The position numbers and the translations under genes were made by a program. DNA of 64,000 nucleotides from Dasypus novemcinctus (Eukaryota > Chordata > Mammalia > Cingulata > Dasypodidae). The notes beneath the pieces are model-generated. The model was not told where the DNA came from. It worked only from the letters and a program-made list of their open reading frames with translations, and did no database searches. The stretch is from the NCBI RefSeq assembly GCF_030445035.2, contig NC_080680.1, forward strand, positions 116,338,228-116,402,227. Reading direction: 5' to 3'. Below are positions 11,216 to 23,300 of this stretch, piece by piece; the stretch's first letter is position 1, and each line of letters opens with the position of its first letter.

Positions 11216-14200
11216 ATTAACTCTGAGCTGGTATGCTAGTAGTTTGAATTAGGACTGGACCAGGAGTGGATTAGCTCCAAGAATATGATCTTTTCTAGGA
11301 TTCACAAAATCTTCAAACTGTAACAGACTAATTAAGTAAGATACTGGACAAAGGCTGTAGCTTGAGAGGGTCTCTGCTTAGAGCATGAAGCATTGACTAA
11401 AAGTTGGCTTAAACTGAGTGAAATTGAAACTCCAACACTGATAAGATATTCAAAGACAGAGAGTGATTGAAATATTAGGGTGATTGCATCATGATGGCTC
11501 ACACCCATTGGAGAAATGTGAGAGGGCACACCTTTTACTACAACTAGAGGAATAAATTTGCCAGAGCAGCTCCATCATCCTTGAAGACTCTGTGGTTGAA
11601 CTTCTCTATAGGTCAGCTATTACTGTGGGAACTGCAACTATTGAACTTGTATCCTTAAACACAAAGGGGCTGATCAGACCTGGACTGGCAGAACCAAGGA
11701 GCAACATCTAATCATCTAAGACAACATAGGAAATGTTGAGATATCCCTGCTAAGCTGAAGGGACAGTTGTTTCATCTGATCCCTTCTACAACCAAAAAGA
11801 AGGTGACTTCTTTGGAGTTCCTCATTGGGCTGTACTTCTCCAGCCATTTGCAGAGTGACTCGAAATACTGGTAGTTTTGAGTTGGAACTGGAAGAAGGGA
11901 ACGCTCTGCAGTAGGTCCAGGCTGCTATGCAATCTTCATTGCCATTTTAGCCATGTGGTCCAGCAGATCCAACCATGCTAGAAGTGTCAAAGACAAAAGG
12001 GATGGATGATGTTTAGAGCCTTTGGCAGATCCCTACAGAGCATCACAGCAGAGACATACAGAATTATGGCACAAAGCCTTGGCATCCTCTTTAGATATCT
12101 ACTGTATTTGTGAGAAATAGCTCTTGGTCTGCTATTGGATCTTAGTAGAGACTGAACACTTAAACATAGGGCACCAAGATATCATGAGGCCTGAGCTGCC
12201 CACATGAACTGACTCTTGTCTGACTCATTAAGCCATAACGTTGGGTGTGCAAAAGCAAATAGAAGTGCCAAATAGAAGTGCCAAATAGAAGTGCTATATA
12301 TGACATTGGGCTTGCATAGGCCATTGAAGTCACAAGTAAGTTGAATGACAAAATGGCCCAAATGCCCATAACCCTCACTTCTGCCACAATGCCTTCGTTC
12401 TCACAGAATAAAGCTATAACCTGTGTGGAATTTTCTAAAATCCTTGCTTGAGGAAGAGAAAAGTCAGGCCTGGTTAACAAAGCTGTATGTAATATGCAGA
12501 TATCATGAAAAACTGGACAGCTACAGTACTAGAACTCCTTCTGGGACATCCCTTTAGGACAGTGGTGAAGGAATGTCTTCCCAGTGAGCAGGACCTCTAG
12601 CAGTGAACCTGACTGCTTATTTTGCTGGAAAAAATAATGGCTGGAAGTGCATTTACACACTGATTCATGGTTGTGGTCAAGGGTGTGGCTGTATGGTTAG
12701 TGACATGGAAGGGAAATGATTGGCAATTTGGTGGCAAAGAGATGTATCATAGAGGAATGTGGATAATCCTTTCTAAATGGGCAAATATCAGAAAGATGTG
12801 TGTCCCATGTCAATTTCATCAGAGGATGACCTCAGCAGAGGGTGATTTTAATATCCAGTTGAAAGGATGTCCCATTCTGTGAATACAAATCAGTCTCTTT
12901 CCCATGCTAGTCCTGTCATTGCCCAATGAACTCATGAACAAAAAGGCTGTGTGGTAAGTACAGGGTTAAGCATGGGGACAGCCATATGGATTTTCACTTA
13001 CAAAGGGCCACCTAGCTATAGTCACTGCTGAGTGTCCAGTCTGCTAGCTGCAGAGATCATCACTCATTCTTCATAGTCCACCATTCCTAAAGGTGTTCTG
13101 GCTGCCACCTGGTGGCATATAGATTACATTTGATGCCTTCCATTGTGGAGGGGGAAACATTGTTTTCTTACTGGAATAGATAGGATTTTGGATACGGAAT
13201 TTTTACCTTGCATAAACTGTCACTACAAAAACTACCATCTGTGAGCTTACAGAATACCTTCTCCACAGTTATGGTTTCCTTGCAGTATTTCTTGACAGTT
13301 AATGAAATGTGGCAATGTATCCATGCCAATGAATTTTCCTGGTCCTACTCTGTTCCTCATCATCCTGAAGCAACTGCATTGAAAGAATGGTAGAATGGCA
13401 ATTAAGGATTTAAGAATTCAGTTATGGCATGAATTGGGTGACAATATCTTGGAGGGCTGGGGCAGTGTTCTACAGGGGACTTTATGTTCCAAAACTGTAT
13501 TCATTCTATGTTGCTGTATCTCTCTTAGCCAGTTTTCATAGATCCAGGAATCAAGGGGTGGAAATGGGAACCCCTAGTGATCCACTAGAAAAAGTTTTTT
13601 CCAATCTCCATGACCTTATGCTCTTCTGGTCTAGAGGAAATATTCCCAAGATAGGAGTGTCTCCAGCAGGAGACACAACGATTCTATTGAACTAGAAGTT
13701 AAGATGACCCCAGCCACTGTGAGCTGCTCATGTCTTTGATTTAATAGGCAAAGAAAGGAGTTACAGTGCAGACTGGAGTGAGTTGTCCTGCTTACCAAAG
13801 GAGGTAAAGAAGTATATTCCTGGAATACACAGTATTCCTTATGATGTCTCTTAGTATTATGGTGTCTTGTAATAATATCATAGAAAACTATAAGAATGGA
13901 ATCCAGGCAAGATTACTAATGACTTGGTAGCCTTCAAATTGTGTTATATTCATTACTCTACAAGTCTTATTTATAAGATCTAGATCATTTCTCAAATGTA
14001 GCATTTGACCTTTTAAATTGTCATTTGATTTATTGAGCACTAATGCTTAATTAATTTTGCTGTAGTAAATACAGTTTGAATTTGAGAGCTCTTATATTCA
14101 CTAACATTTATTTGATAAATATTTGCCCTATTTCCAAATTTACACGGGTATGCAAATTTTATTTCATTTTTTGAACTCCTATGCAGTACAATTTATTCAT

Positions 14201-15063
14201 AAAAGCACTTTTAATTGGAACTGTGGGACACTATTCCCGACAAATCAAGATGTTTCTCCATTCCATACATCTCTCATTCCAACTTAAAATTGCTTTGAGT
14301 ATTGGGGAACAATTAAAATAGGTGCATAGCAAATATTTACTCTTCCACATCTGTGGTATCTAGCATCATTTTCTGAACCTGATCTTAGTTTAGAATGACA
14401 CAAATAGTAAGGGAAAATAACCTGCTCTACCAAGAGGTGGTAATAATTGTTCAGTATAAAGGAGAGACCTAAATATCATGAAACTGTTACCTTTTCAATT
14501 ATAAATAAAAGAACTAATAAATATGAATTTCTAAATGAATAACCTGAAGCAAAACACCTACCAATCAAAACAAAAATATTGATACTAAGTCCCAAGCAAT
14601 TTACCACTCTGCTAAATCCACTTCACATTTGTTCAAATGAATATGAAGGACCCCTCTGTACTTATATTTCCTAAACTGATGATTATACATAACATCTCCC
14701 AGCTTGTTTGTACTGACTGAAAGATACTAAAAAAAAAAAAAGAAATGAATGAAGGGAAAATTTAAAGCTTGAGCAAAAGAACAATTGGCACATATTAAAT
14801 TTGTTCTGATCATGAATTCACTAATTCTGCACAAGGAAATTGCCTAGAAATTAAATATTTATGTATTAAGTTGGGACCCATCTATTATTTACAAATACTG
14901 AGTTAGTCACTAGTTGAAGATGAGTAAGCAAGCAGACAGGGTCCTTCCTCTGTGTCTCTGTTATTTCACAAAATACAAGATAACCAGTTTAAGGTGTTGG
15001 GAGAAGAAAAAACAAAAGCAGTGAGACAGGCTATTGCTCAATGTGGGTTTGAATGGCAGAGGG

Positions 15064-15074
15064 GATTTCGCCCT
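15064..15074 (+). promoter_or_regulatory. EBF/Olf-1-like palindrome upstream of candidate exon (unit B, weaker copy)
   Basis: The sequence near here reads 'tcgccctgggaggggag'. The corresponding unit C site (51058-51068) is the palindrome CTCCCTGGGAG. EBF (Olf-1) sites, common in OR promoters, have the core TCCCNNGGGA, so these are imperfect matches. The site is about 70-80 bases upstream of the candidate exon. This is inference only. Confidence 0.25.
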
Positions 15075-15143
15075 GGGAGGGGAGAGCTTGGAACCAGTGG
15101 CAGGGGAAGCTTGCAGGTGGCCTAAGATGCATTGTCATTACAG

Positions 15144-15213
15144 TTGTCTGGAAGAGAAATCCTCTGCACGCCTGGACCCAGAGGCCAGACCTGGAACCTC
15201 AACATGCTTTCCT
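15144..15213 (+). other. candidate 5' noncoding exon of the unit B receptor
   Basis: A 70-base stretch is bounded by an acceptor-like 'tgtcattacag' ending at 15143 and a strong donor-like CCT|GTAAGT at 15214. The equivalent stretch in unit C (51132-51201) is also exactly 70 bases and keeps both sites (acceptor 'tgtcatttcag', donor CCT|GTAAGT). It lies about 2.7 kb upstream of the receptor start. OR genes usually have one or more untranslated exons spliced to a single coding exon, and a possible coding-exon acceptor, 'tacttttattcag', ends at 17829. No transcript evidence is available. Confidence 0.35.
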
Positions 15214-17499
15214 GTAAGTTCAGTGTCCTGCCATCTTTCTTCCATTTACATTCATGATTAAGCATTTCAAAGTGTTCCTGATCCTTTTCCAGGCATCCTT
15301 TGATTAACTTCTGAACATGATGTGGGGAGAAATTTGGTTTATTATAAGAAGTATTGTAGTATCAGTGTAGAAGCATTGTCGCTTTCCTCTGGGCATTGTT
15401 GAATGATTGCTGTCAAGCTTGTCCTGGGACTTCGTTTTAACAATCCAGGACAAGACCAATTCTCTCTTGTTAACATATGATTTTTCTGCGTATTTTAAGG
15501 GCACCAGATATTGAGTAGTAGTAGAAAGAGGATGGACTTTGCATTTTGTCACAGCCCGTTATCTTCTTTGACACCAAGGTAAATAAACTAATGTCAAAGA
15601 CATATGACACCTACAATCCTGCAATAAGAATTGGCTAAATTAAATAAACATAGGATATTTTAAAGTAGCTCTGACTTTTATATGTATAAATTAAAAAATA
15701 AACATTTTATTATGGTCAATATTTTGTCCCTGAAACTGGGATGGCACATTCCCTCTTTTGTTTCTTTCTTCATAGTTGAAATATTTCTATTTGGTATTTT
15801 TAAATTTGATTCTAATTTGAGAATCTCTCTGTCAAGTTTGGTTTCTGATTTCCAGTCCATATCTGCTCTAGAGTAAGTTACCATCTTCTGTCACACAAGA
15901 AACTCAGTGGGAGAATGGGGAAAAGGGCTGTGCTAACATTCTCAATAACTCACATTAGCCCACATGAGGAATAACTTATGATTTTGGACAACTTCATATC
16001 TGGTAGTGTTTATGGAAAGATCAAATTTCACATCTAGTCAGTAATTAATGACAACCACAACACTCTAAATATCTGAATCCTTGTGTCATGTCTCTGCTCA
16101 AAAACTTCATAGATTGTAAGAGTCACTGGGATGTGAGTTAAAGTCACAGGTTCTGAGCTCTTACCCTTGCTTAGTGCTTTCTACTAATGCGACACTTCCC
16201 CACCCAAAGTGATGGCCATTTTTCTGCCACACTTTTGAGACTTTGTGTACTCTAGAAATACTTTCCTTCTCAGACGTGTTTGCCACCACTCCTCTATAGA
16301 AATTCCCTTCTCTTAAAGGCGGTTCTGCTGTCTGATTACCCCTCAACTTTGCTCAACTGATTTCTCTTCTAAATTACCCTGTCCTCTCTCCTTTTCCATA
16401 CCTGTCTAATCATTTCCATACTTTCATATCTGGCCTGAGGCTGAAATTCTTCTGAATTATCCCTTGAGTGATTTATTGCTCATAAACTTCTTCTTTCCAG
16501 GAAAACTCCTGATTTTCAGCCAAAATACACAATATAATTATATTTATGTTATATTTTCAGCAGGAGATTCCCTACATCACTAACTGATTGTGAACATTGT
16601 AATGACAGTTACCTTAAATTATTGGTTTCATTTTCTTCCTGTCCTTGGAATATGAGTGGCCTCAGGTAGACTGTCAGGAATGTCCTAAAACTATTTTAGA
16701 GTATATTTTTCTTAAGAGTATTTTACATCATGATATGACTGTATTTTACTGTAAAACACAAAAGAAGTTTGTTATTGTAATTATCCAGATACTAAGCCAA
16801 TCCACATAATGAGACAAAAGAAAATCTTTCTGGATCAGAATATCTGGAGAGTCTGCCATCTAAGTGTAGATTGAAAAGTTAATGCTTGACCAAATTTGTC
16901 AACATCATCTGGCAGCTTTTAAAAATGCATATTCTCAGGTCCTGCTGTGAACACAAACAGAATCTGCAGTTCAACAAGTCCATAAGACAATTCACGTGAA
17001 TGTTAAAATTAGTGAAGCAGTAAACTAGATTTGGCATCAAACATCTGAATTTCAAGCTCTGTTTATTTACTTGTTCACTGACTTTTGTTAAGTTTTCCTC
17101 TCAAGAATAAGAAATCTGGATAATATAAGAATGATTATTAGTAAAACACATCATATACACAAATAACATATTTAAATATTATTATTCTTTTCTCAGTTTG
17201 ACTTAAGTAAATTATGAAGAGAAACTCTGAAGCTACAAAATAAGAAAAGCAAAGAGATTATTTGATGTTCTCTAAAGAGTCTCCATCATATCCAAGCAGA
17301 ATTGGTCTATTAAGTGGTCTTGTCATAAGAACAATCAAACAATATACTAAGAGTGGAGTTCAATAAGAAATCAACAATGGACTTTGCCTTCTTTTGATTT
17401 TAAAATGTAGTGCATGTGATTTAATTTATCATGGGTAAATATCTATAACATATACAATACAACCAACTGGAATATAAACAAAAATAAAGTTCCTTTGAA

Positions 17500-17829
17500 A
17501 TTTTGACCATGTAGACTAATTAATGATCAAAATTCCTCCCTCGTTGAGGTTAATTTTGCCTTTGCCACTTCCTGCATCCTGGGCCTAATGAAATGAAGAT
17601 GTATAGTTGGAGGTCTGTAATCATCCAAACTTTTCATAATCTTCAACTCATAAATGTGTCCTCAGTGGTAGGAGAGGTTATTTTTGGATCTATGTCTGAT
17701 CATAGAGCATCACACATTAGCTATGGGGATAGGTACATCTGACATTTCCAGTTTCGTTGTATTTTAATCACATGCTTTGTTGAAGGTTCTTATATGTCAG
17801 AATTTCAAGCAAACACTACTTTTATTCAG
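17500..17829 (+). promoter_or_regulatory. receptor-proximal conserved block (unit B)
   Basis: This block aligns well with about 6640-6975 (unit A) and 54960-55330 (unit C). Shared landmarks are a TAATTA-like homeodomain core near 17517 (also in unit A near 6655), 'gtgtcctcag' near 17655, and 'catagag.atcacacat.agctatgggg' near 17700. It ends in a possible splice acceptor at 17828-17829. It could hold a proximal promoter or the last intron's 3' end. Conservation may simply reflect recent duplication. Confidence 0.3.
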
Positions 17830-17915
17830 TCTGAAAATTGAATTGTAACATTTATTGCTTGTCACTGAATGTATTTAAGGCTATGTCTCCCTCTGACAAC
17901 CTGAAAGCAGATGAC

Positions 17916-18869
17916 ATGGATAAGTATAACCAGACATTTGTGCCAGAATTTCTTCTTCTGGGTCTTTCTGGCCATCCAAAACTTGAAATCATTTACTTTG
18001 CTCTGATTCTAGTGATGTATCTAGTTATTGTACTTGGCAACAGTGTCCTCATTATAGCCAGTATCTTTGATGTTCGTCTTCATACCCCCATGTACTTCTT
18101 CCTGGGAAACCTCTCTTTCCTGGATATCTGCTATACATCTGCTTCAATTCCCTCAACATTGATCACCTTCATTTCAAAGAAAAGAAGCATTTCCTTCTAT
18201 GGATGTGCAGTGCAGATGTTCCTTGTGTTTGCCATGGGGTCAACAGAGTGCTTCCTCCTTGGCATGATGGCTTTGGACCGCTATGTGGCCATCTGTAACC
18301 CTCTGAGATACTCCATCATCATGAGCAAGGTGGTTTATGTGCTGATGGCTTCCATATCATGGTTCTCTGGTGGAATCAACTCGATTGTGCAAACAGCTCT
18401 TGCCATGAGGCTGCCGTTTTGTGGGAATAATGTTATCAATCATTTTGCTTGTGAAATCTTAGCAGTCCTCAAGTTAGCTTGTGCTGACATATCCCTGAAT
18501 GTTATCACCATGCTGGTGTCTAATATAGCCTTCCTGGTTCTTCCACTGATGGTCATCTTCTTCTCCTATGTTTTCATCCTCTACACGATCTTGAGAATGA
18601 AATCAGCCACAGGGAGGCGCAAGGCCTTTTCCACGTGCTCTTCACATCTGACTGTGGTGATAATATTTTATGGTACCATTTTCTTTATGTATGCAAAGCC
18701 CATGTCTCAAGACCAACCTGCGGAAGAGAAATTTCAAACTTTAGACAAACTCATGTCCCTGTTTTATGGAGCAATGACTCCTATGTTGAATCCTATAATC
18801 TACAGCTTGAGGAATAAGGATGTAAAAGAGGCTGTAAAATATCTTTTGACCTGCAAATCTATCCAATAA
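17916..18869 (+). CDS. OR13C3-like: olfactory receptor, OR13C3/OR13C4-like (unit B), intact
   Basis: Class II odorant receptor of 317 residues in a single coding exon. It would sit in the ciliary membrane of olfactory neurons and signal through the olfactory G protein when it binds odorant; the ligand is unknown. The N-terminus carries an N-glycosylation site (N5-Q-T). Family motifs appear in order: GN in TM1, [18 protein letters not shown] in TM2, the conserved cysteine in [21 protein letters not shown] at the end of TM3, [12 protein letters not shown] in TM5, [13 protein letters not shown] at the start of TM6, and [16 protein letters not shown] in TM7. The start was chosen at MDKYNQTF because OR13C proteins begin there. 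An in-frame ATG at 17883 would add 11 residues ([11 protein letters not shown]); the frame open further upstream to 17838 begins with TTG and is not a start. It differs from receptor C at about 30 positions (about 90% identity by eye). The closest human relatives I recall are OR13C3 and OR13C4; orthology is not settled. Confidence 0.95.
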   Translation: MDKYNQTFVPEFLLLGLSGHPKLEIIYFALILVMYLVIVLGNSVLIIASIFDVRLHTPMYFFLGNLSFLDICYTSASIPSTLITFISKKRSISFYGCAVQMFLVFAMGSTECFLLGMMALDRYVAICNPLRYSIIMSKVVYVLMASISWFSGGINSIVQTALAMRLPFCGNNVINHFACEILAVLKLACADISLNVITMLVSNIAFLVLPLMVIFFSYVFILYTILRMKSATGRRKAFSTCSSHLTVVIIFYGTIFFMYAKPMSQDQPAEEKFQTLDKLMSLFYGAMTPMLNPIIYSLRNKDVKEAVKYLLTCKSIQ

Positions 18870-19469
18870 GATAAATGGTAAATGTCAATCTTTGGGTAAT
18901 TTGCAGAGAGATGGCTTTATTAACTAAATCAATGTGTATCCTCCATGGAGGAAACCACAGGTAGAAAGAAATATTTTTTCTTTGACTTCACTAGCCTTGT
19001 TTACTGAGCTCTATATTGTGCCAGCAACTTTATTGTTATTATATTTATTATGTTATGTTAGTAGAAGAATTTGTAAAGTAGGTATAAAAAATAAAATAAA
19101 ATAAAAAGAGAACTGATGATTTCAGCAGTCAGATGGAGGAATTTCCATTTCTATTAACCCATTCAGTTTTTCCTAGGGAATTCATCGAAAACCTGTGTAG
19201 GTCCTCCTGGCTTGTGGCCTGCCTTATGCAACTGGGACTTTCCCATCCCAACAGTATTTGAGCCAATTCCTGCAATAAATCTTATAATATTAACTATATT
19301 TATAAATATATCTCATGTCACCCTGGGGAGTCCTGTCTAATACAAAATATGATATGTATCTTGTGGGAAGATACATTGAGGCTCTGTGAATAACCTCTGT
19401 AACAATGAACAGTCACCCACCAATTTGGGCATCCATTGATGTTTCTTATCTTAGTCAATTTTTTGTTCT
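18870..19469. other. OR unit B, downstream flank with an old LTR-like remnant
   Basis: No gene is seen. From about 18950 to 19080 the text follows the 3' flank of the other receptors. About 19110-19350 is foreign to them; its 'gagccaattcctgcaataaatc' and 'ggagtcctgtctaatac' resemble the 3' part of old MaLR-type LTRs, a weak call. From 19355 ('tcttgtgggaagatac') it again matches unit C (57170). Confidence 0.45.
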
Positions 19470-19875
19470 TGTTCCAACCCAGCTCCTGAAGGGCACGAGT
19501 TGGGACAGCTCTGGGACCAAAGAACATACTTGGCACTAAGTCAGACATAAGTTTTATTTGGACTTACAAACAGGAGTCTCCAGAGCTGACAGTCCGGTGA
19601 ATGAAGATAGTGTGCTATGTACAGAGATGGGAAAATCAGGGGTAATATAAACGGTTTCAGAACAAAAACATTCCATAGGTTACAGAACAGAATTTCTCTT
19701 AGGGTCTCATGATGTTATCACAGGAATGAAGTTTACTGCTCTGAGGAGATTATGGTTTATGATACCATCATTTCCTCTGGGAAGGGTTGTTAACCTTTAT
19801 TTTAACTTCTGTCTAGATAATGCAGGTGGCTATGTGCTGAGGACTTAGGGGGAGCCCATGTCCTGGATCCCCACA
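19470..19875 (-). mobile_element. solo-type LTR of an endogenous retrovirus (fossil)
   Basis: The block starts TGTTCC and ends CCCACA on the + strand and is absent from the matching place in unit C (near 57275). On the - strand it carries AATAAAA (near 19550) followed by a 3' region that ends TTGGAACA, as expected for an LTR of about 406 bp. No internal genes accompany it. It inserted after the OR duplication or was lost from the other copies. The family was not identified. Confidence 0.6.
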
Positions 19876-20070
19876 GTTAAGTTGCTGTCATATGTTGTTA
19901 TTTCTAACTGCATTGTTCCTTCCTCAGTTATCCATTGCCATTTTACTCCAAGGAAGAACTTTTCTTTATGCTTCATTTTTTTTCATCTATTAATTTAAAT
20001 TAGTTTTGATCCAAGGGGTCACATTGTATTCAAAATGGGTTATAGCACATTATACCATTAGGGTTTTTTC

Positions 20071-20366
20071 ATTCTCCCCCTTGTGACTTTTTGCATGCTG
20101 TCTGCTCTCTGTATCCATTCTCTGTGTGCTCTTCTGTGCTTGTTTGTGTTTTGCTTGTCTCCTTTTTTTGTTGTTGTTGTGTCACCTTGCTGAGTTGGCC
20201 CTCCACCGCACTTGCGGGCCGGGCAGCACTCCACAGCGCTTGTAGACCAGGCAGCTCTCTGCATCGTGCAGGTGAGCCTGCCTTCAGAAGGAGGCCCCAG
20301 GATGCAAACCCAGGGCCTCTCATATGGTAGATGGGAGTCCAGTTGATTGAGTGACAGCCGCTTCCC
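20071..20366 (-). mobile_element. DAS-III-like tRNA-derived SINE, full length
   Basis: On the - strand the element starts GGGAAGCGGCTGT at 20366. It has pol III box-like segments and a tRNA-unrelated body, and ends in the 'gacagcatgcaaaaagtcac' region of DAS-type SINEs. Imperfect target-site duplications flank it: 'taccattagggttttttc' at 20053-20070 and 'tacgattagttttttt' from 20367. It is the main reason for assigning the window to a xenarthran. Open frames over it (for example 20058-20323) are shadows. Confidence 0.9.
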
Positions 20367-23300
20367 TACGATTAGTTTTTTTATAATTAAAATTTACTTT
20401 TATGTCAATGTTACAAGTTAGTCATAAATACAAGATAACTTCAATACAATAAATCTGCTTTAGTCAGTGGTTATACTCCTCCATTAATTTTTTTCTTTCC
20501 TCAGTCTTGAGGGATTTGTTATGATGTCTACTCTGCTTCAGGCTGAGAAGGAACATAGACATCATGGAGCAGAGGAATGGAATTGTTTTACTTGCAGTTG
20601 AAGATACTCCTTGTTTTGGGGATGGGGCTGGTCCATCCTCATTGTTTTGTTAGTTGTCCAGGGCAAGCTTGAAGAACTGGAGAGTTGCAATTGGTTACAC
20701 ATCTGCTGGGTTTCAGGACTCAACCAGTGTAGGAAAAATCCAAAGGCTTTAAGTCTCTGAGAAATATACTGAACAAGTATATTGAAAATTATAGGTTCAA
20801 ATAAAAGAAGCAGCAGATACGTGATTAGGGGATTTCTAAGGAGTATAACTATGTTAGGGGAAATAGTATTTCATATATTGTTGGGTAGAGCCTGCTGAGG
20901 GGCTGTTAATTTCATGTGGCTGTGTGACTTGCCCATAGTGTCCAGATGTCCCTATAGCCCTCGGGAACACTTAGGTTTGAGGCTTTGTTAACTGTGGCCG
21001 TTTGTGAAGTCTGGCTATGACCTGCATAAGCATAACCTTAGGAATAACCTCAAGACACATTTTGAAATCTCTTAGCCATAGAAACTCTATTTTACTTAAT
21101 ATTTCCCCCTTTTGATTAAGGTTTTTCTTCAAATGCATTGTTGATTAATGCTTGGTAATAATCCCTTGATGCCAATGAAGCCTCATCCCTGGGAGTCATG
21201 TCCCACGCCGGGGGATGGTAGTGAGTTTCTTTGCAGTTTGGCTTGAGGAGAGAGCACACTTGATTAACAAGGGGGTTTTCAGGTGGTAGTCTTAGGCATT
21301 AATTATAATTAGGCATAGTTTCATTATTACAGGAATAATGTTCATAAAGGCAAGCATTAATATTGAGAGCTTGGCTTATTGGCCTGTTTTCTTTTATTAG
21401 GCAAGGTGTATATATTTTGGCCATTTTATTTGGGAAAGTAGTAGGACTTCCCAGCAGGGAAGTTTAATATTTTGTTACCTACTTTGAGGGCCCCTATCCA
21501 GAAAACATACCTATCGCAACAAGGACACGTTTATATCCCATAGGAGTATTTAGCTATATAAGGCTTAAGATATTTAACAAGTCCTGTCTGTCAAGACAAC
21601 TGACCATGTCCCACATTTACATTCTTACCAGGGTTTTGTTCATTGGAAGGTAGAACATAATTTATTTACCTGCCTTCTGGCTCATATCGAGTTCTTATTT
21701 TTCTGAAGATGAAGTTTGAGTTGCAGCTAGATGCATGTACATTTAGAGAAGCCTCAGAGTAAAACAGTAAAACTTACAAGGAAATTGGTTGTTTCTGTGT
21801 CATAATATTTTTCTAAGAATAAAAAAATGCAACATTCCCATAACCCCCCTATTGTTTACACATATTATCAGTGCAGTACCTTTGTTATAATTGATGCAAG
21901 AATGTTAAAATATTACTAACTATAGCCTGTATTTTACATTGGGTACATTTTTCTCAATGTAGCATCCTATTATTAACACCTTTTACTAGTGGCATAGTTT
22001 TTAGATACTGAAAGAACTTTCTTATATTTGCAAAATTAACCACAATCCTTATCTACCACAGGGTTCTCAATGTGATAAAATCCCATGTTTTAGCTTCTTG
22101 CTTTCCTTCCAGTGGTATAAGACCCAAAACCTCCCCCTTCTACCATGTTCATACACATACTTCAGTAGTGTTTTACTCTCAATATTATGCTACCATCACC
22201 TCTGTCCATTTTCCAATCATTAGAAGCATCCTAGTTAAAAATTCTGCAGTTTAAGTATCAGCTCTCTATTCCCTATATCCTATTCTATCTTCTGATAACT
22301 TATGTTCTAGATTTTACCTTTATGAGTTCTTATTATTATTGCTTATTCATGTTAGTGAGACCATACAATATTTGGCCTTTTGTGTCTGGCTTATTTCAGT
22401 CAACATAAGGTTCTTGAGGTTCATCATGTGATCCCATGTGTCATTATTTCATTCCTTGTTAGAGCTGAGTAATATTCTGTCATATATATATATACCACAT
22501 TTTGTTTATCCATTCATTGGTTGATGGACACTTGGATTGCTTCCACCTTTTGGCAATTGCGAATGATGCTGCTATGAACATGGGTGTGTAAATATCTGTT
22601 TGATTCTCTGCTTTCAGTTCATATGGGTATATACCTAATATGTAGCAGGATTGCCGGATCAGATGGCAGTCTATATTTAGGTTCCAGAGTAAGAACTAAA
22701 TTGTCTTCCATAATGGTTTCACCATTCTAAATTCCAACCATCTTCTCTAACACTTGTAGTTTTATGTTTTTTTAAAAAATAGTGGCCAGTCAAGTTGGTG
22801 TGAAATGATATCTCCTTGTATTTTTGATTTGCATTTCTGTAATAGCTAGTAATGTTGAACATCTTTTCATGTACTTTTTAGCCATTTGCATTTCTTCTTT
22901 AGAAAATTGTCTATTCAAGCCTTTTGCTGATTTTTAATTGGATTTTTTGTCTTTTTATTTTTGAGTTGTAGGATTTCTTCACAGATGCTGGGTATTAGAC
23001 CCTTATCAGGTATGTGGTTTACAAGTGTTTTCTCCCATTGAATAGGCTGCCTTTTCACTTTGAAGCACAAAAGTTTTTTTAGTTTTGAGGAGGCCCCATT
23101 TATCTAATTTTTCTTCATTACTCATGCTTTGGGTGTAAACTCTAAGAAACCATGGCCTACCACAAGATCTTGAAGATGCTTCCTGACATTTTCTTCTAGG
23201 AGTTTTATGGTCCCGGCTCTTATATTTAGATCTTTAATGCATCTTGATTTAATTTTGTATAGAGAGTGAGATAGGGGTGCTCTTTTTTTCTTTTGGATAT

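Larger units (their letters stand above)
10232..11327 (+). mobile_element. LTR-like element (fossil), itself invaded by a SINE and a retropseudogene
   Basis: Relative to ERVL copy B, the ERVL text breaks after 'ggcca' at 10231 and resumes near 11328. The inserted sequence starts 'tctcttagtttgctaaagg', continues with 'taccagaaatgggttt', and ends 'tcttcaaactgtaaca'. The LTR at 25568-26063 has closely similar ends ('taccagaaattggtt' near the start, 'atatcaaactgctgca' at the end), so both probably belong to one LTR group. The inner stretch 10755-11215 is a SINE plus the RPL37A pseudogene. A target-site duplication was not resolved. Confidence 0.55.
9640..13975 (+). mobile_element. ERVL endogenous retrovirus fossil, copy A (gag to dUTPase region)
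   Basis: The nucleotide text follows HERV-L/ERVL internal sequence as I remember it. A gag/protease-side segment covers about 9640-10230. The end of reverse transcriptase and RNase H lie around 11900-12900, integrase around 12900-13560, and the dUTPase-side tail runs to about 13975. No ERVL LTRs are recognisable at either end. It is very old and broken in many places, with no long open frame. A later insertion complex occupies about 10232-11327. A second copy of the same fossil in the next OR unit (33685-48080, split by an L1) shows it predates the tandem duplication. The family call is from sequence memory, not a search. Confidence 0.82.
13976..17915. other. OR unit B, upstream flank
   Basis: No protein-coding gene is supported. 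The stretch aligns with 48081-55390 (unit C), apart from unit-specific insertions and deletions. It contains an L2-like remnant near 14870-14950 (shared with 50860-50945), a candidate noncoding exon at 15144-15213, and the receptor-proximal conserved block from about 17500. Relative to unit C it lacks a MIR-containing segment at about 14560. Confidence 0.7.

Noticed and set aside
12160-12480. A 106-residue - strand protein
   Set aside because: It is a chance frame opposite the ERVL fossil, which reads on the + strand.
17838-17915. Receptor B starting at 17838 with 26 extra residues
   Set aside because: The codon at 17838 is TTG, not ATG. The first in-frame ATG is 17883, and family comparison favours 17916.
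20058-20330. Small open frames on both strands
   Set aside because: They lie wholly inside a DAS-type SINE.
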